NCBI GenBank assembly: GCA_963575745.1
Contig: CAUYUJ010017813.1
Span: 1 to 64,000 of the forward strand
Reading direction: 5' to 3'
DNA from: Prorocentrum cordatum
Taxonomy: Eukaryota > Sar > Dinophyceae > Prorocentrales > Prorocentraceae
Length of the DNA stretch: 64,000 bases
The first letter of the stretch is position 1. The number at the start of each line of letters is the position of its first letter. This document shows positions 20,621-31,260 of the stretch, one piece after another. Under the pieces are notes generated by a model. That model saw only the letters and a program-made list of their open reading frames with translations, made no database searches and was not told the origin of the DNA. Made by a program: the position numbers and the translations under genes.

Positions 20621-21345
20621 TGTCGGGCCCGCCGGTGGGTCGGAAGAGCCCTTGCATAATCTGCTGTTCGGGAAGCGAAGTAGGGGCGCGCAACAAAGAA
20701 TGCCGTGCCCCTGCTTAGCTTCAGACGGGAACGCACCCCCCCGTCGGACTTATGGTTTTCCCCCGCTGATAAGAACATGCTGACTAGCTGCCGTTTGCAG
20801 AGTTGGAAAAAGAGATCGTGGAATGAGAACGTAGTGCGCGCGAACAATGCCAACCTTCTTACGGAAACAATGCAGGTAACGCTGCTACTAGACATGCTGT
20901 TCGGCACCGAGCCGTGGGGCACTGTGTTGAGTGTTGTAAGGGCCCCTCGCACTTTTCGTATGGTACATTCCCATAAGCACATCTCCGACGGAGTAAAGGA
21001 ACAGAGGCGATTATTGCCAGAGCTGTTCGGATGTCGGTGGTCGTTACGCGATAGGGCGCCTTCAAGCTTGCGGGGATATGTTGCAACCCTCACGCGCAAG
21101 GCGACCTCAAGGTTGAAACAACATCGTTGGATGCTCATCTCTTTTGTTCGACACGTTCGAACCACAATGGCCGACATTGACTTTGTACAGACTTCATGTT
21201 TCTTGTGTAACCGTGAACTACTCACCGTTTCTGTGGGATTGGTCATCAAATTCGGTTGGCCCGCACTGTGTCACTTGTCTCATCTCTTGAAAGCGATTCC
21301 AAGCTTATTCTTTCCGCCCTACACTCGGTGTGTATAGGCCTGAGC
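20621..21345. other. Low-repeat island with overlapping open frames on both strands
   Basis: Balanced composition and no tandem repeat. A plus-strand frame (about 210 codons, 20705-21337) and a minus-strand frame (about 211 codons, 20614-21249) overlap almost completely, so at most one is real. The plus product contains RSWNENVVRANNANLLTET and CFLCNREL; the minus product is Ser/Arg-rich. I recognise no domain in either and cannot choose. Confidence 0.3.
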
Positions 21346-21646
21346 ACGGACGTGCCACTTGTGGTACCTACTCCTCTATCATGCCCGACCCCCCCACTCA
21401 AAGTTCCCACCAACCATGTTTGCGCAAATGGTTTAGCGAGCAAGCTTTTCCAACCTGCTTAACCCGCTGGGTTTGGACGGAGGGGGGAGGGGTGGGCGCG
21501 AGAAGTCAGAGCGCCCAGGATGACTCAGGGTGGCTCCAGTACTGCCTCACATAACCACCGATTGCCTCTAGAACGGCCCACTACAACTTCAGGTGTGCGC
21601 GAATCTGTATATATGTATCGATTGATATCCGTGTTTGTATGTGTTC
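21346..21646. other. Nothing recognised
   Basis: Unassigned sequence between the low-repeat island and the TA tract. Confidence 0.35.
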
Positions 21647-21647
21647 G

Positions 21648-21707
<60 letters not shown>

Positions 21708-21735
21708 TGCGTGTATCGTGTGTGTGTGTGTCCTC
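21647..21735 (+). repeat. (TA)n and (TG)n microsatellite
   Basis: TA run with a few GT interruptions, then TGTGTGTG. Confidence 0.95.
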
Positions 21736-22239
21736 CAGCACTCCATTTTAAAAGAAGCCCCATAATCGCCCAATTTGGGCTCCAACAGCCATGGAGTCTC
21801 CCAACACAGTACCAGCGAATACACGCGAGAAAACCAACCAACTATGTCTCGCTTGTCGTACATATTTCGTTCTATCGCTTCCGATGGGCTTCCGAGGCTT
21901 CAAGGTGGCTCCGGTATTTCACACGACAGCCCCAAGAGGGGCCTATATGGCTCCAAGGCGGCGCTGAGAGCACGCAAACGCACCAATGAGCGACCTTTCG
22001 GGCCCACTTGACTTTCACCACTAGTTCGTGAGGTTTGCATGATTTGGGCCTTTCGGGAATATCCATGGGATGTGGTGGGCCAACTTCGCTTGGGGTTCGT
22101 TTTTGGATGGGCTGGTCGGGATACGCAAAACGTGAACCATGCCTGGGGTATCCCCAAGCGTTTCTGCAGTGTGTTACGTGACTTGCCAAAGCCAAAGAGC
22201 CCAAGGACGATCCAAGACAACCGAAGACGGCCCTAAGAC
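21736..22239. other. No gene recognised
   Basis: Mixed sequence; a few CCCCAAGAGGGGCC and GGCTCCAAGGCGG pieces foreshadow the minisatellite that follows. Confidence 0.4.
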
Positions 22240-22680
22240 GGTGCTAATGTGCTTCGAGACGGCCTCGCAAGGCTCCAAGATGGCCCAGGTGCCCCCCGAG
22301 ACGCCCCAATGAGCTCCCAAGGGACCCCCAAGAGGCCCTCTGGCAGAAAGGATTGATTTCTTTTGGTGTGTTGCTATTTGGGGGCTTCAAGGCGCCTAGG
22401 AAACTCCCAAGACCGCCCCAAAACTGTTCAAAAAGGCCCCACGGCGACCGAACAGGCCGACAAGACGTCACACGAGGCCGACAAGAGGGGGAACTCGGAG
22501 GGCCCGCCACTCCAAGATGACCCCCGAGACCGCCATCAGGTCCTCATGAGGCCCCCAAGAGGCCCCAAGAGGCTCCCAGGCGGCCCCCGAGACGCTCCCA
22601 AGAGGCCACCAAGAGGCCTCCAAGAGGCCTCTCAAGGGACCCCGAAAGATCTCCATGCGGCCTCTGGTCAGCGAGCCATG
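22240..22680 (+). repeat. CAAGAGGCCCC minisatellite, locus 1
   Basis: 11-16-bp units such as CCAAGAGGCCCC, GAGACGCCCC and CAAGATGGCCC. The same family is at 32285-32470, 32590-32885, 33330-33370 and 46430-46980. Confidence 0.85.
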
Positions 22681-22709
22681 CCGGGTGACGGGATGGGACG
22701 ACTGGCCAC

Positions 22710-22711
<2 letters not shown>

Positions 22712-22756
<45 letters not shown>
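22712..22756 (+). repeat. (TA)n microsatellite
   Basis: Pure TA repeat of about 40 bases. Confidence 0.95.
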
Positions 22757-22757
<1 letters not shown>

Positions 22758-23790
22758 CCGTCGGCAGCTCGACGGCGGGCCGCTTGTGCGTCGCACCCCC
22801 TGCCTTGATCAGAGAAGAGGTGGGTAATGGTAACGAGCCGCTGGAGAGCCATCCCGAGAGCACAGGCGAGAGCAGGACAAGGAGGGAGGAGGCCGAGCAA
22901 AGGCGCTCGATGCATTCGAAATGAAAAGTCGACGCGCCTGGCTCAACCAAACTTCTTGAGGGCATGCCTTGCCAGAGCAGCTGAAGCGAGGCGGCAAACT
23001 GCGCAGCGTACGGCCTGTACAACCATGTGGCGAACAACTTCGGCTTGGCTTGTGGCGCCCGGCACAAAGCCACTCGCCCTGGGGTGGCTACCGAGCGCGT
23101 CAGTCTAGGCCAAAGGACGCCCTACAGTTTTACAGGCGAAGGGGCAGGTATGACATACAAGCGTTAGTATGCCCTGTGCCATGGACTACACCTCAAGTGA
23201 ACGAGCTCACGCCATGGGGCAAGGGGCGGGATTTGGGGCGCCTGGTGTATGAGAGGTAAACCTGCGTGAGTACATGCACAAGGAAATACAAGTTGGGACA
23301 AGTAAAGAAGATGATATTGCCCTGAGTCAAGGCCTACCAGCTCTGTGCCCCGATAACCCGATTTTAACCGCTTCGTGGCCCCATGGGCCCCGCGGCATGG
23401 CCTAATGGCCTGATGGCCGCGGCCCCGCTGCCTGCTAGGAGTGGCACAATTGCGGTGGCCATGCCCACAGGGCCCCATAACCATGTGACCGTAAAGCCAT
23501 GGCCCCAAGGACACGTGCGATGATGGCCACTGAAAGTGTGACTCTGACGACGAAGGAGAATAAGCCTGCTGCGACGGCAATTGGGACCTCTGCTTCGATG
23601 CTAAAGCCGAGCTGCGCACAATAATGAAATCACGCTACACCGAATCACACGTTGCCCAATAACCCCAACCTTTTGTATGCACGCGACGGCTATAACCCAA
23701 TAACCCCAACGCATTGACGGATCCGCGGGCTTTGGCGACAGCTGTTCAAGTGGCAGCGCCCGATGGGAGACACGAGGTCTAGTCAGAACG
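22757..23790. other. No gene recognised
   Basis: Mixed sequence. ATGGCC/GGCCCC-rich words at 23380-23510 are weakly repetitive. No open frame has recognisable motifs. Confidence 0.4.
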
Positions 23791-23794
23791 CGCG

Positions 23795-25060
23795 TGAGAC
23801 ACCACTCCGCTGGACCGAGCTCCCAGGAGCCCGCGAAAGTGGCTACGGTTGCTCATTTCGTAAACCCCCTGGGAGCATAAGGTCTCACTCGAATGTGCGT
23901 AAAGCCGCTCCGCTGGACCTCCCAGGCGTGCACGAAAGTGGCGACAATTGCGCAATCCCCCCCCACCCCTCCGCCGGGGCGATGTCTCAATCTGATGCGT
24001 GTGAAACATCTCTCCGCTGGACCTTCCAGGAGCCAACGACTCTGGCGACACATGCGCAGTCCGCAGCCCCTCCAGGGACGGCGATATCGCATTCCGATGT
24101 GCGCGAGACACCACTCCGCTGGACCTCCCAACAACCCACGAAAACGGCGACAATGCACAACCCGCAACACCGCAGCGAAGGCGAGGCCCCACTCGGGTGC
24201 GCTGGGTACACCACTCCGCTGGACCTCCCGGGAGCCCACAGAAGTGGCGACGGTCGCGGGAGGGCAAGGTCCATTCTGGTGCGCGTAGGACACGACTCCG
24301 CTGGACCTCCCAGGAGCCCACGAAAGTGGCGGCGCTTGCGCAGTTCGCAGCCCCGAGACAGGGCGATGTCTCTTTCTGGTGCGCGCAGGACGTCGCACCG
24401 CCCTGCCAGAAGCCCACGAAAGTGGCGGCGCTTGCGCAGTCCGCAGCACCACGTGGACTGCGATGTCTTGTTTGGATGCGCGTGAGGCGTCACTCTGCTG
24501 AGCCTGCCAGGAGCCCACGAAAGTGGCCGCAGCCCCGCGGGGAAGGCGAGATCATGTCTTCATGCGTGTAAGTCGTCACTCCGTTGAGCCTCCCCACAGC
24601 CAATGAAAATGACAACAGTTGCGCAGTTCGCAGCACCGAGGGAGGGCGAGGTCCCATCCTGGTGCGCGTAGGACGCCACCCCGCTGGACCTCCCAGGAGC
24701 CCACGAAAGTGACGGCGCTGGCGCAGTTCGCAGCCCTTGAGGAAAGCGAGGGAAAGCGAGGTTAGGTTTGGATTGGCGTGAGTCGTCCCTCCGATGAGCC
24801 TGCCAGGAGCCCACGAAAGTGGCGACAAGTTGCGCAGCTCGCAGCCCCGCGGTGAATGCGATGTCTTGGTGGATGCGCGTGGAACGTTAATCAGATGAGT
24901 CTCCCAGGAGCCCGCGAAAGTGGAGACAGTTGCGCAGATCGCAGCCCCGCGGGGAAGGCGGTGTCTTGTTTGGACTGTTTGGATGCGAGTGAGACTCATT
25001 CCGCTGAGCCTCCGAGGAACCGACGAAGTGGCGATAGTTGAGCAGTTCGCAGCCCCGGAG
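23795..25060 (+). repeat. ~104-bp minisatellite, about 13 units
   Basis: CCAGGAGCCCACGAAAGTGG recurs about every 85-108 bp from 23821 to 25013, with CCGCTGGACCTCC before it and GCGCAGTTCGCAGCCCCG after it. Similar peptides in all frames reflect the repeat. Confidence 0.95.
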
Positions 25061-25412
25061 AGGCAGGAGGAGGGAGGGGGAGGAGAAGACGCGCGAGCAG
25101 TGCTCTACTCGAAATGAGAACCCATCGCAGGAGGGTTGGGAACGGCGAACATGCAACATGCATCACCATTTACGTGAAGTTGCTTTGTGTTGCATTGCTT
25201 TGCAGGGAAGTGCCGCCTGGTGCACTTCGATGCTTTCCTTGCTTTGTGTGGCTCTGCTTTTCACTGCATACTGTCGAAAACTGTTGCTTGGCGTTTTGCG
25301 GCGGCGGCCCCAACGACACGCTATGCCGTGAGAGCGGGTAGCATGCCGCTCCGCTCCGCAAGCCGGACAGCTCGGAAAAACTCGGGACGTTGACGTCCAG
25401 GCACCGGGAAGT
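25061..25412. other. No gene; segment partly duplicated at ~26165-26215
   Basis: GCGGCGGCGGCCCCAACGACACGCTATGC..GAGCGGGTAGC (about 25296-25345) reappears as GCGGCGGCGGCCCTGGCGAC..ACGCTATCC at 26168-26210. Confidence 0.45.
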
Positions 25413-25472
25413 GGATAACGTGTCGCGCGCCGAAGCGTGCTAGGCCAGAACTGGCGGCGCGACACGTTATCC
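25413..25472. repeat. Perfect 16-bp inverted repeat (hairpin), copy 1
   Basis: GGATAACGTGTCGCGC (25413-25428) and its exact reverse complement (25457-25472) flank a 28-base loop GCCGAAGCGTGCT..CTGGCG. A diverged copy is at 26430-26475. Confidence 0.85.
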
Positions 25473-26270
25473 GAACGTTCCCGATCATACCGTTGAGACA
25501 ATTTGCATTGCCTTGAACCGCACAGTCGGGCCGCTGAAATTGGGAACGGTCAATAAGGAACGAAGCCCCTATTTGGCCCCCCAAAAGCGCCAGCGTACAC
25601 GAGGAGGGCTATAGGAGCAACCACATAATGACCTAATGAACATCGGGCCTCTTTCTTTCCCAGACCGTTCTTCCTTAGTCATTGCAGCGTCTTGGCTGCA
25701 TGTCATTGCTCTGCTCCGCTTTACGTTGCCATGCCGCGCAGTGCGCTGTCTGACCCTGCGCTGCCCCGTGCTGACTTTGCACTGCCAAGGGGGTCCTCCT
25801 CGAGGGGGGGGAAGCGTCCCCGAGGAGCTGGAGCGAGCAACCTCGGGGAACACGCCTGGGAGATACTGCTGCCGCAAGCCCTCGTGCGCGAACGAAGCCT
25901 GCGCACAGTAGGGGCCCGACCACGAGAAACCTTCTACAAGAAACCCAACCCTGAGAGCCCAGGACTTCCATCGGCTCTTGGCGTGGGGGCGCCACGACTT
26001 CCACAGCAGAACCACCGAAATTCAAGAGTCCCGGGGCACTCTGGAGGCAAGCAGGGTGCTTCTTGGCATGGGCCTCCACTGTCATCGGGAGAAGGCTGCG
26101 GACGACGTCGCCTTGCCATCGAAGTGCTGTAATGCGCGCAGTCTCCTGGTTCAGCGCGTTGCGGCGTGTCGCGGCGGCGGCCCTGGCGACACGCTATCCC
26201 TTGCAAGCGGATAGCGGGTCGCCCCGCTCCGCGGGGCGGGAGGCCGGGAAAGGCTCGGGGCGTGGCTCGC
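25473..26270. other. No gene recognised
   Basis: Mixed GC-rich sequence. GGAACGAAGCCCCT (25557-25570) recurs at 47994-48007. No coding signal. Confidence 0.4.
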
Positions 26271-26393
26271 CATCGCTCGGACGTCCATTCCCTGTGTTTC
26301 TTTCGGTTTCGTGCGTGTTTTTTTCTCGCCAAATGATCAAGGATGCTCCTCGATGGTCCTCGCCGAAGGAAAAATGCACATGTCCGAGCGATG
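26271..26393. mobile_element. 123-bp TIR element (CATCGCTCGGAC ends), copy 1
   Basis: Starts CATCGCTCGGACGTCCATTC and ends TGTCCGAGCGATG. Further copies at 49088-49207 and 54887-55009 share the interior GGATGCTCCTCGATGG and GCCGAAGGAAAAA. All three are in the same orientation. Confidence 0.75.
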
Positions 26394-26429
26394 CCAAGGT
26401 GGAGCATCGGGACCGGGGACGTGGGCAGC

Positions 26430-26475
26430 GTGTCGCGCCGAGGCGTGCTGCGCCAGACCTGGATGAGCGACACGC
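26430..26475. repeat. Hairpin, copy 2 (diverged)
   Basis: CGTGTCGCGCCGAGGCGTGCT..CCAGACCTGG..GCGACACG matches the 25413-25472 hairpin, but the stem is reduced to 8 bp. Confidence 0.6.
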
Positions 26476-26975
26476 CGGGCCACGCGCTGGGCCCGAATTC
26501 CTGACCGCAGTCCGGAGAGGGCTATGGAAGACGTCGCCGTGCAAGCGAAGTCTTGTCGTGAGAATGGCTCGATCGTGGCCGCTGGCCCTTTCCACTCGAG
26601 TTCCGCCGGGGTTTTCTTCCGGGCCCGAGCAGAGAAACACGGAGGGCATCGATGCCACACCGAGCCCACACCGTTCCTTACTTCGACGCCTCGATTGTGG
26701 TTGGGTGCGCTGGGGCTCGTGTTTTGTGATTCTGCCTTCCATGTCTCGAGATTGATGGAACATCGGCGTCGTCGGGCGATGGGCCGCTGGAGGCGCGTGT
26801 GATTCCAGGACTCTGTGCACCGATGGCCAGATTCCAGCCACGGGGCCGCACGACAGAGGGAAAGTCCTTGGCGGTGTAGCGCACGACAGGAAGCCAATAT
26901 TCCAAAGAGGAAACCTGAAGCTTCAGATTTTGGCTCGAACTTGAACTTCAATGTTTGAATGCAGTGCATCGTTCC
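26476..26975. other. No gene recognised
   Basis: Mixed sequence. A 10-base ATTTTGGCTC at 26927 resembles the end of the dinoflagellate spliced leader but is too short to trust. Confidence 0.35.
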
Positions 26976-27900
26976 TTTGTAGTTTCGCTGCTCGAACTGA
27001 ATATTGGGATATCGCGTGCGAGCAGAACGTAGTTTTGGAAGGTCTGGGGAATTGCGAAGCGCACTTACCTGTTTTCTCTGCATCGCAATGTATGTTGCGC
27101 TGTTCTTCCGCTGCTAGAGCTGGAGCTTATAGTTTTGCGTGCGAGCCGCACATGGTTTGGGGAAGTCTAAGAAGGTGGCCAACCACGGCCACGACGACAG
27201 AACAACCGTTTGTTGTTGAATTACAATGGTTGTTGTTTGCACTGCAGTTGTGCTTCTGCATTGCACTGATTGTTGCGCTGTAGTTTCGCTGCTTCAGCTT
27301 GAGCTTAAGACTTCGCGTGCGAGCCGAACGTGGTTTGGGAACGTCCAGGAAGGAGCGAAGCGCGCAGCTCCAACCACCACAACAAAACATGCAGTTTGGT
27401 TTGCATGGCAGTGGTTGCTTGCATTTCTGCTTCTTCGGCATCGCTTTGTTTTGCGTTGTAGTTTCGCTGCTGGGGCTAGAGCTGAAGCTTGGGATCTCGC
27501 GTGCGAGCAGCACATGGTTCGGGGAGGTCCAGGGAGGTGCGAAGCGCGCAACGCCAACCACGGCGACGATGACCGAAACACGGCTTGTGTGTGCATTGCA
27601 ATGTTTGCGCATTGCAGCTGCGTTTCCGCCTTGTATGTTTGCGTTGCGCTGTAGTATCGCTGCTAGAGCTTGAGCTTCGGAGTTCACGTGCGGGCCGAGA
27701 GTGGTTTGTGGATGTCCAGGGAAGTGAGAAGCGCGCAGCGCCTACACCAACGACATAACAAACAGCTTGTATCATGCATTGCAGTTGTTTGGTCACTGCA
27801 GTGTTCTTGTTCTGCATTGCAGTTGTGTTTTGCGTTGTAGTTTCGCTGGGAAGGCTTGAATTTAGGATCTCGCGTGCGAGCCGCACATGATCTCGGGACG
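26976..27900 (+). repeat. ~185-bp tandem repeat, six diverged units
   Basis: TAGTTTCGCTGCT starts units at about 26980, 27100, 27281, 27459, 27652 and 27838. Each unit continues GAGCTTGAGCTT..TCGCGTGCGAGC..ACATGGTTTGGGG..GTCCAGG..GCGAAGCGCGCA and a TTGCATTGCAGTTG-like stretch. Confidence 0.85.
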
Positions 27901-28740
27901 TCCAGGTCTCTGGATCTGGCTGGTCTGACATTCGATTCCTCGCTCTTGTTGGTGCTGGTCTGACTGGCCTGGTCTGGTTTGCGTGCGGCTGTTCTGCTTG
28001 GAACCGTTCGTCTGGCTGATCCGTTTGGCAACGTTAGTTTGGACTTTTTCCGACATCTGGATGGTCTGTCATTGGTCTGCTCAGTCTGGTGCGATTGGTT
28101 ATGGTCTGGTTGGTCTGGTTGGTCTGGCCTGCAGGTTTCTTTCGGATCCGATCCAGGTGAGTTGGTCGCATCTGTTCGGTCACACAGGTTCCTTCTGTTG
28201 TCTGGTTGGCTCGCGTGGTTTGGTGTGCTCGGTTCGCTGGGCTGGCCTTGGTTGGTTGGTTGGTCTGGTTTGCTCGGTAATGGTCAGGTGTGCTCTGACC
28301 GGTTTGGCCTGCTGGTCTGGCATCGCCTTTCTCGCTCTTGTTGGTGCTGGTCTAGCTGGTCTGGCCTGATCTGTGCGTGGCTGCTTTGGTTCGTATGATT
28401 AGTCTCTCTGATCTGCTTGACATGGTTAGTTTGAGATGGCTGCTCCGATGTCTGGTTTGTCTGGTTGGTCTTCTTGGTCTGGCGTGGTTGTGCCACTTGA
28501 TCTGGTTGGTCTAGTCGGCAAGGTTTTTTCGGATCCGATCGGGAATACTTAGTCTCATCGGTTTGTTTGCGCAGGCTCCTTCTCTTGTCTGGTTGATTGA
28601 ATTGATTGCCTTTGTTGGCTGTTCTGGTTTGCTTGGTATGGTCTCGTCTGCAATGACAAATCGAATGATTCATCTGGTGAGTCTGGTCTAGTCTGATTGG
28701 TCTGGCCTGCCTGGTCGGTTGATTGGTCTTAGTTGGTGGT
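27901..28740 (+). repeat. TGGTCTGGY repeats organised in ~390-bp higher-order units
   Basis: CTGGT/TGGTCTGG words throughout. CGCTCTTGTTGGTGCTGGTC occurs at 27941 and 28333, and TCGGATCCGATC at 28142 and 28529, giving a higher-order period of ~390 bp. A shorter inverted relative is at 42655-42800. Confidence 0.85.
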
Positions 28741-28965
28741 CGGTTGGATACTGTGCCTAATTAGTCTGCGTAGTCCGGTGCTTCGGCTGGTCCAATCAGT
28801 CTCTCTGGCTTTCCCGGGTCTGCCTGCTGTGCAGGATTTGGACGAGGACGAGGAGCAGCAGCAAGAGCAGCAGTAGGAGCAACACCAGCGCGCGGAGGGA
28901 GAGAAATCCTAGAAGCATCCGGTGGAGGAAGGGCTGGGGAGCTTGCTTCAGCAGCCATATCAGCT

Positions 28966-29003
28966 CTTAGGCCCCAGGGCAAAGTTCGGCGCTGGGGCCT
29001 AAG
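28966..29003. repeat. Perfect 12-bp hairpin
   Basis: CTTAGGCCCCAG (28966-28977) and CTGGGGCCTAAG (28992-29003) with a 14-base loop, followed by GGACTTTTTG. The hairpin-plus-T layout could act as a terminator or RNA-end signal; that is a guess. Confidence 0.7.
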
Positions 29004-29098
29004 GACTTTTTGCTTCCGGCGGCTCAGAATAGTGAGCTATCGACCGTGCAAGCATGACCACTTGGCCCAGTTCCCTGCCCACTGCTAAAACAGGGCTA

Positions 29099-29229
29099 GG
29101 ATCGGGATAAATCGCTCCAGAGCGTTCCGGAGCGCTCTCAGAGCGTTCCGGAACGCTCTGGAGCGGCCGCGGCGCCCAATACATCCCCCAAACCCGCCGA
29201 TTCTCAGAGATTTCGAGTTATCCCGATCC
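29099..29229. repeat. Nested palindromes bounded by a 12-bp inverted repeat
   Basis: GGATCGGGATAA (29099-29110) and TTATCCCGATCC (29218-29229) are exact reverse complements. Inside, 29113-29138 and 29140-29165 are 26-bp arms (CGCTCCAGAGCGTTCCGG...) with one mismatch and a single-base centre. Confidence 0.8.
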
Positions 29230-30000
29230 GATTTTGTCCCGATCTTCGCGTCGTTTTATGGACAGGGTTCGGACTTTGCCATGTGCTCCACGAATTCCGA
29301 ACCCCGCTCTCTCCGCCGACCGAGTTGCCTGAGTCGTTGATCGGCGAGGGTGGGGCCCGGTGGGGTCTGGGCTTGGCCGCCGAAGCACGCCACCGCGAGG
29401 CCCCCCAGCCCTTGCCCAGGCAGTCGGCCAGAGATGGCCGGACGAGGGCCCGCACCGTGGCCGCCCGAGCAGGCCGGCAGCGCGAGGGGACCCCGCAGCT
29501 CTCGGGCGTCGGCGCGGGCCGAGCAGCAGTAGAAAGATAGGCTCGGCGATCCAACGCGGGCACGGCCCGTGGCGGGCACGCGGTGACCGCAGCGCTGTCA
29601 GGAACTGGGCTGTCGAGATGCCCGGAGCTATCGGCTGGGACACGACGTCCTGGTCCCCTCCATGCCCGCACTCCCCCGCAGGTCTGGGCCGCACCCTTTT
29701 TTGTTGCAGCCGCACGGGTGTGATGCGAGTGTGCTTTTCTGACATCGGGTTCTCGCCACCTGAAGCCTGAAAGTTCTGAAGGCTACGTGGAGACAAGGGA
29801 CAAGGGGGTCACTTCAAAATCAGGCTCTCGCCTGGGAAGTCCCTGCACTCCGTAACCTCTTTAGGTTTGTATACCAGACACTGACGTTCCGTATGACTAG
29901 ATGGAGGGCGGCTCCTTGCCGAAATCGTGCTCTCGCATCGGCACCGCACACGGTGTCCCAACGTGTCGGGCTACACGGATTGATGACGATGCTATCAGAA
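29230..30000. other. No gene recognised
   Basis: GC-rich sequence with shadow frames on both strands and no repeat or motif. Confidence 0.4.
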
Positions 30001-30545
30001 ATAGTGCTTGCACTTAGGGGTGTGCACTTCGTTTTCGGAAGGAAGTGAACCTGACCCTAGGTCTGGCGGCTGTGCTGTCGCAGTCGCCGCCCCAGGGCCG
30101 CATCGTCGCCGCGCGCCGTCTGGGCCTCACCGTCGATCTGGCGGCCATGTTACAGCCGTCGCCACCCCGTCGCAGCCTCGTCGCCGCTCGTCGTCTGGGC
30201 CTCACCGACGGTCTGCCCGCTACATTGCCGCCGTCGCCGCCCCGTCGCAGCCTCGTCGCCGGGCGTCGTCTGGGCCTGAACGACGGTCTGGCGGCTCTGC
30301 CGACGCCGTCGCCACCCTGTCGCCGTGAGCCGTCTGGGCCTGACCTGGCGGCTGCGTTGTCGCCGGCGCCGCCCCGTCGCCGCCTCGCCACCGCCCGTCG
30401 TCTGGGCTTGACGGTCTGTCTGGAGGCTACGGTGTCGCCGTCGCCGCCCTTATCTCAGCTTCGTCGCCGCCCGGCGTCTGAGCCTGACCGTTGGTCTGGC
30501 GGCTATGTTGTCGCCGTCGCCGCCCGTCGCCGCCTCGCACAGATT
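30001..30545 (-). repeat. GGCGACGG minisatellite, locus 2 (inverted), period ~63-75 bp
   Basis: Units CGTCTGGGCCTSACCGACGG..CGTCGCCGCCCCGTCGC at 30118, 30193, 30268 and on. The flank AGTGCTTGCACTTAGGGG (30004-30021) is also the boundary, inverted, of the 58890-59155 locus. Confidence 0.85.
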
Positions 30546-30725
30546 GCATCGCATGGGTTGCACCAAATATTTGGCATAAACAACTAAGTCGCACGACAGA
30601 TCGGAGGTTGGGGGTGAGATCGCAGTGAAACGGAGACCCCCCACCCGGGAAATCGGTATCGGTTTCGTGTTCGTGTCGTGCGTGCGGGCGAGGCGAAGAT
30701 GCGCGTGATTCTCCTGTAGCTAGGC
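30546..30725. other. Spacer
   Basis: Includes ATTGCATCGCATGGGTTGCACC, a piece of the TTGCACCACATAG family; otherwise unassigned. Confidence 0.4.
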
Positions 30726-30730
30726 CGAAG

Positions 30731-30905
30731 TAGGAGCGAAAGTCCATTCCCGTCCGCCGGTGGCTGGGAAGTGTGCCAGTTGGGCCGGGCGGTGTCCTGG
30801 GTGTCCCGGGTGTCAGTAAGAGCGAAAGTCCGTTTCCCGTCCGCCGGTGGCCGGGAAGTGTCCCAGTTGGGCTGGGCGGTGCCCTGGGTGTCCCGGGCGT
30901 CCCGG
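30731..30905 (+). repeat. Tandem duplication of ~88 bp
   Basis: GAGCGAAAGTCCRTTYCCGT..GCCGGTGGC..GGGAAGTGT..CCAGTTGGGC..TGGGTGTCCCGGG occurs twice back to back. Confidence 0.85.
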
Positions 30906-30934
30906 CGCTAACGCATGTCGCTAATTTCAAAATT

Positions 30935-31260
30935 CATTTTTGTCGGCGCCTGCGGCGGGCTTTCTTGCCCGATCCAGGTTATCTTATCCAATCCATCTTG
31001 TCCAATCCAATTCATTTTACCTTATCCAACCATCTTGTCCCATCTTACCTTATCCCACCCAATCGAATCCATCCAACCCAATCCATCACTTCATTTGTTT
31101 CTGCGCCTGCGGCGGGCCAATCCAATCCATCTTATCTTATCCAATCCATCTCTTCCAATCCAACCCATCTTATCTTGTCCAATGCATCTTATCCCATCCA
31201 ATCCAATCCACCCAACCCAATCCATCAATTCATTTTTGTCGGCGCCTGGGCGCGATCGCG
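30935..31260 (+). repeat. Tandem repeat of ~145 bp with CCAATCCATC microsatellite inside
   Basis: TTCATTTTTGTCGGCGCCTG-like blocks at 30933, 31090 and 31229 bound stretches of CCAATCCATCTTAT words. Confidence 0.85.

Noticed and set aside
23763-24518. Overlapping ~220-240-codon frames on both strands
   Set aside because: Periodic translation of the ~104-bp minisatellite in several frames.
26927-26936. ATTTTGGCTC, resembling the 3' end of the dinoflagellate spliced leader
   Set aside because: Only 10 bases match, the next bases differ, and no coding frame follows. A chance match in 128 kb of two-strand sequence is plausible.
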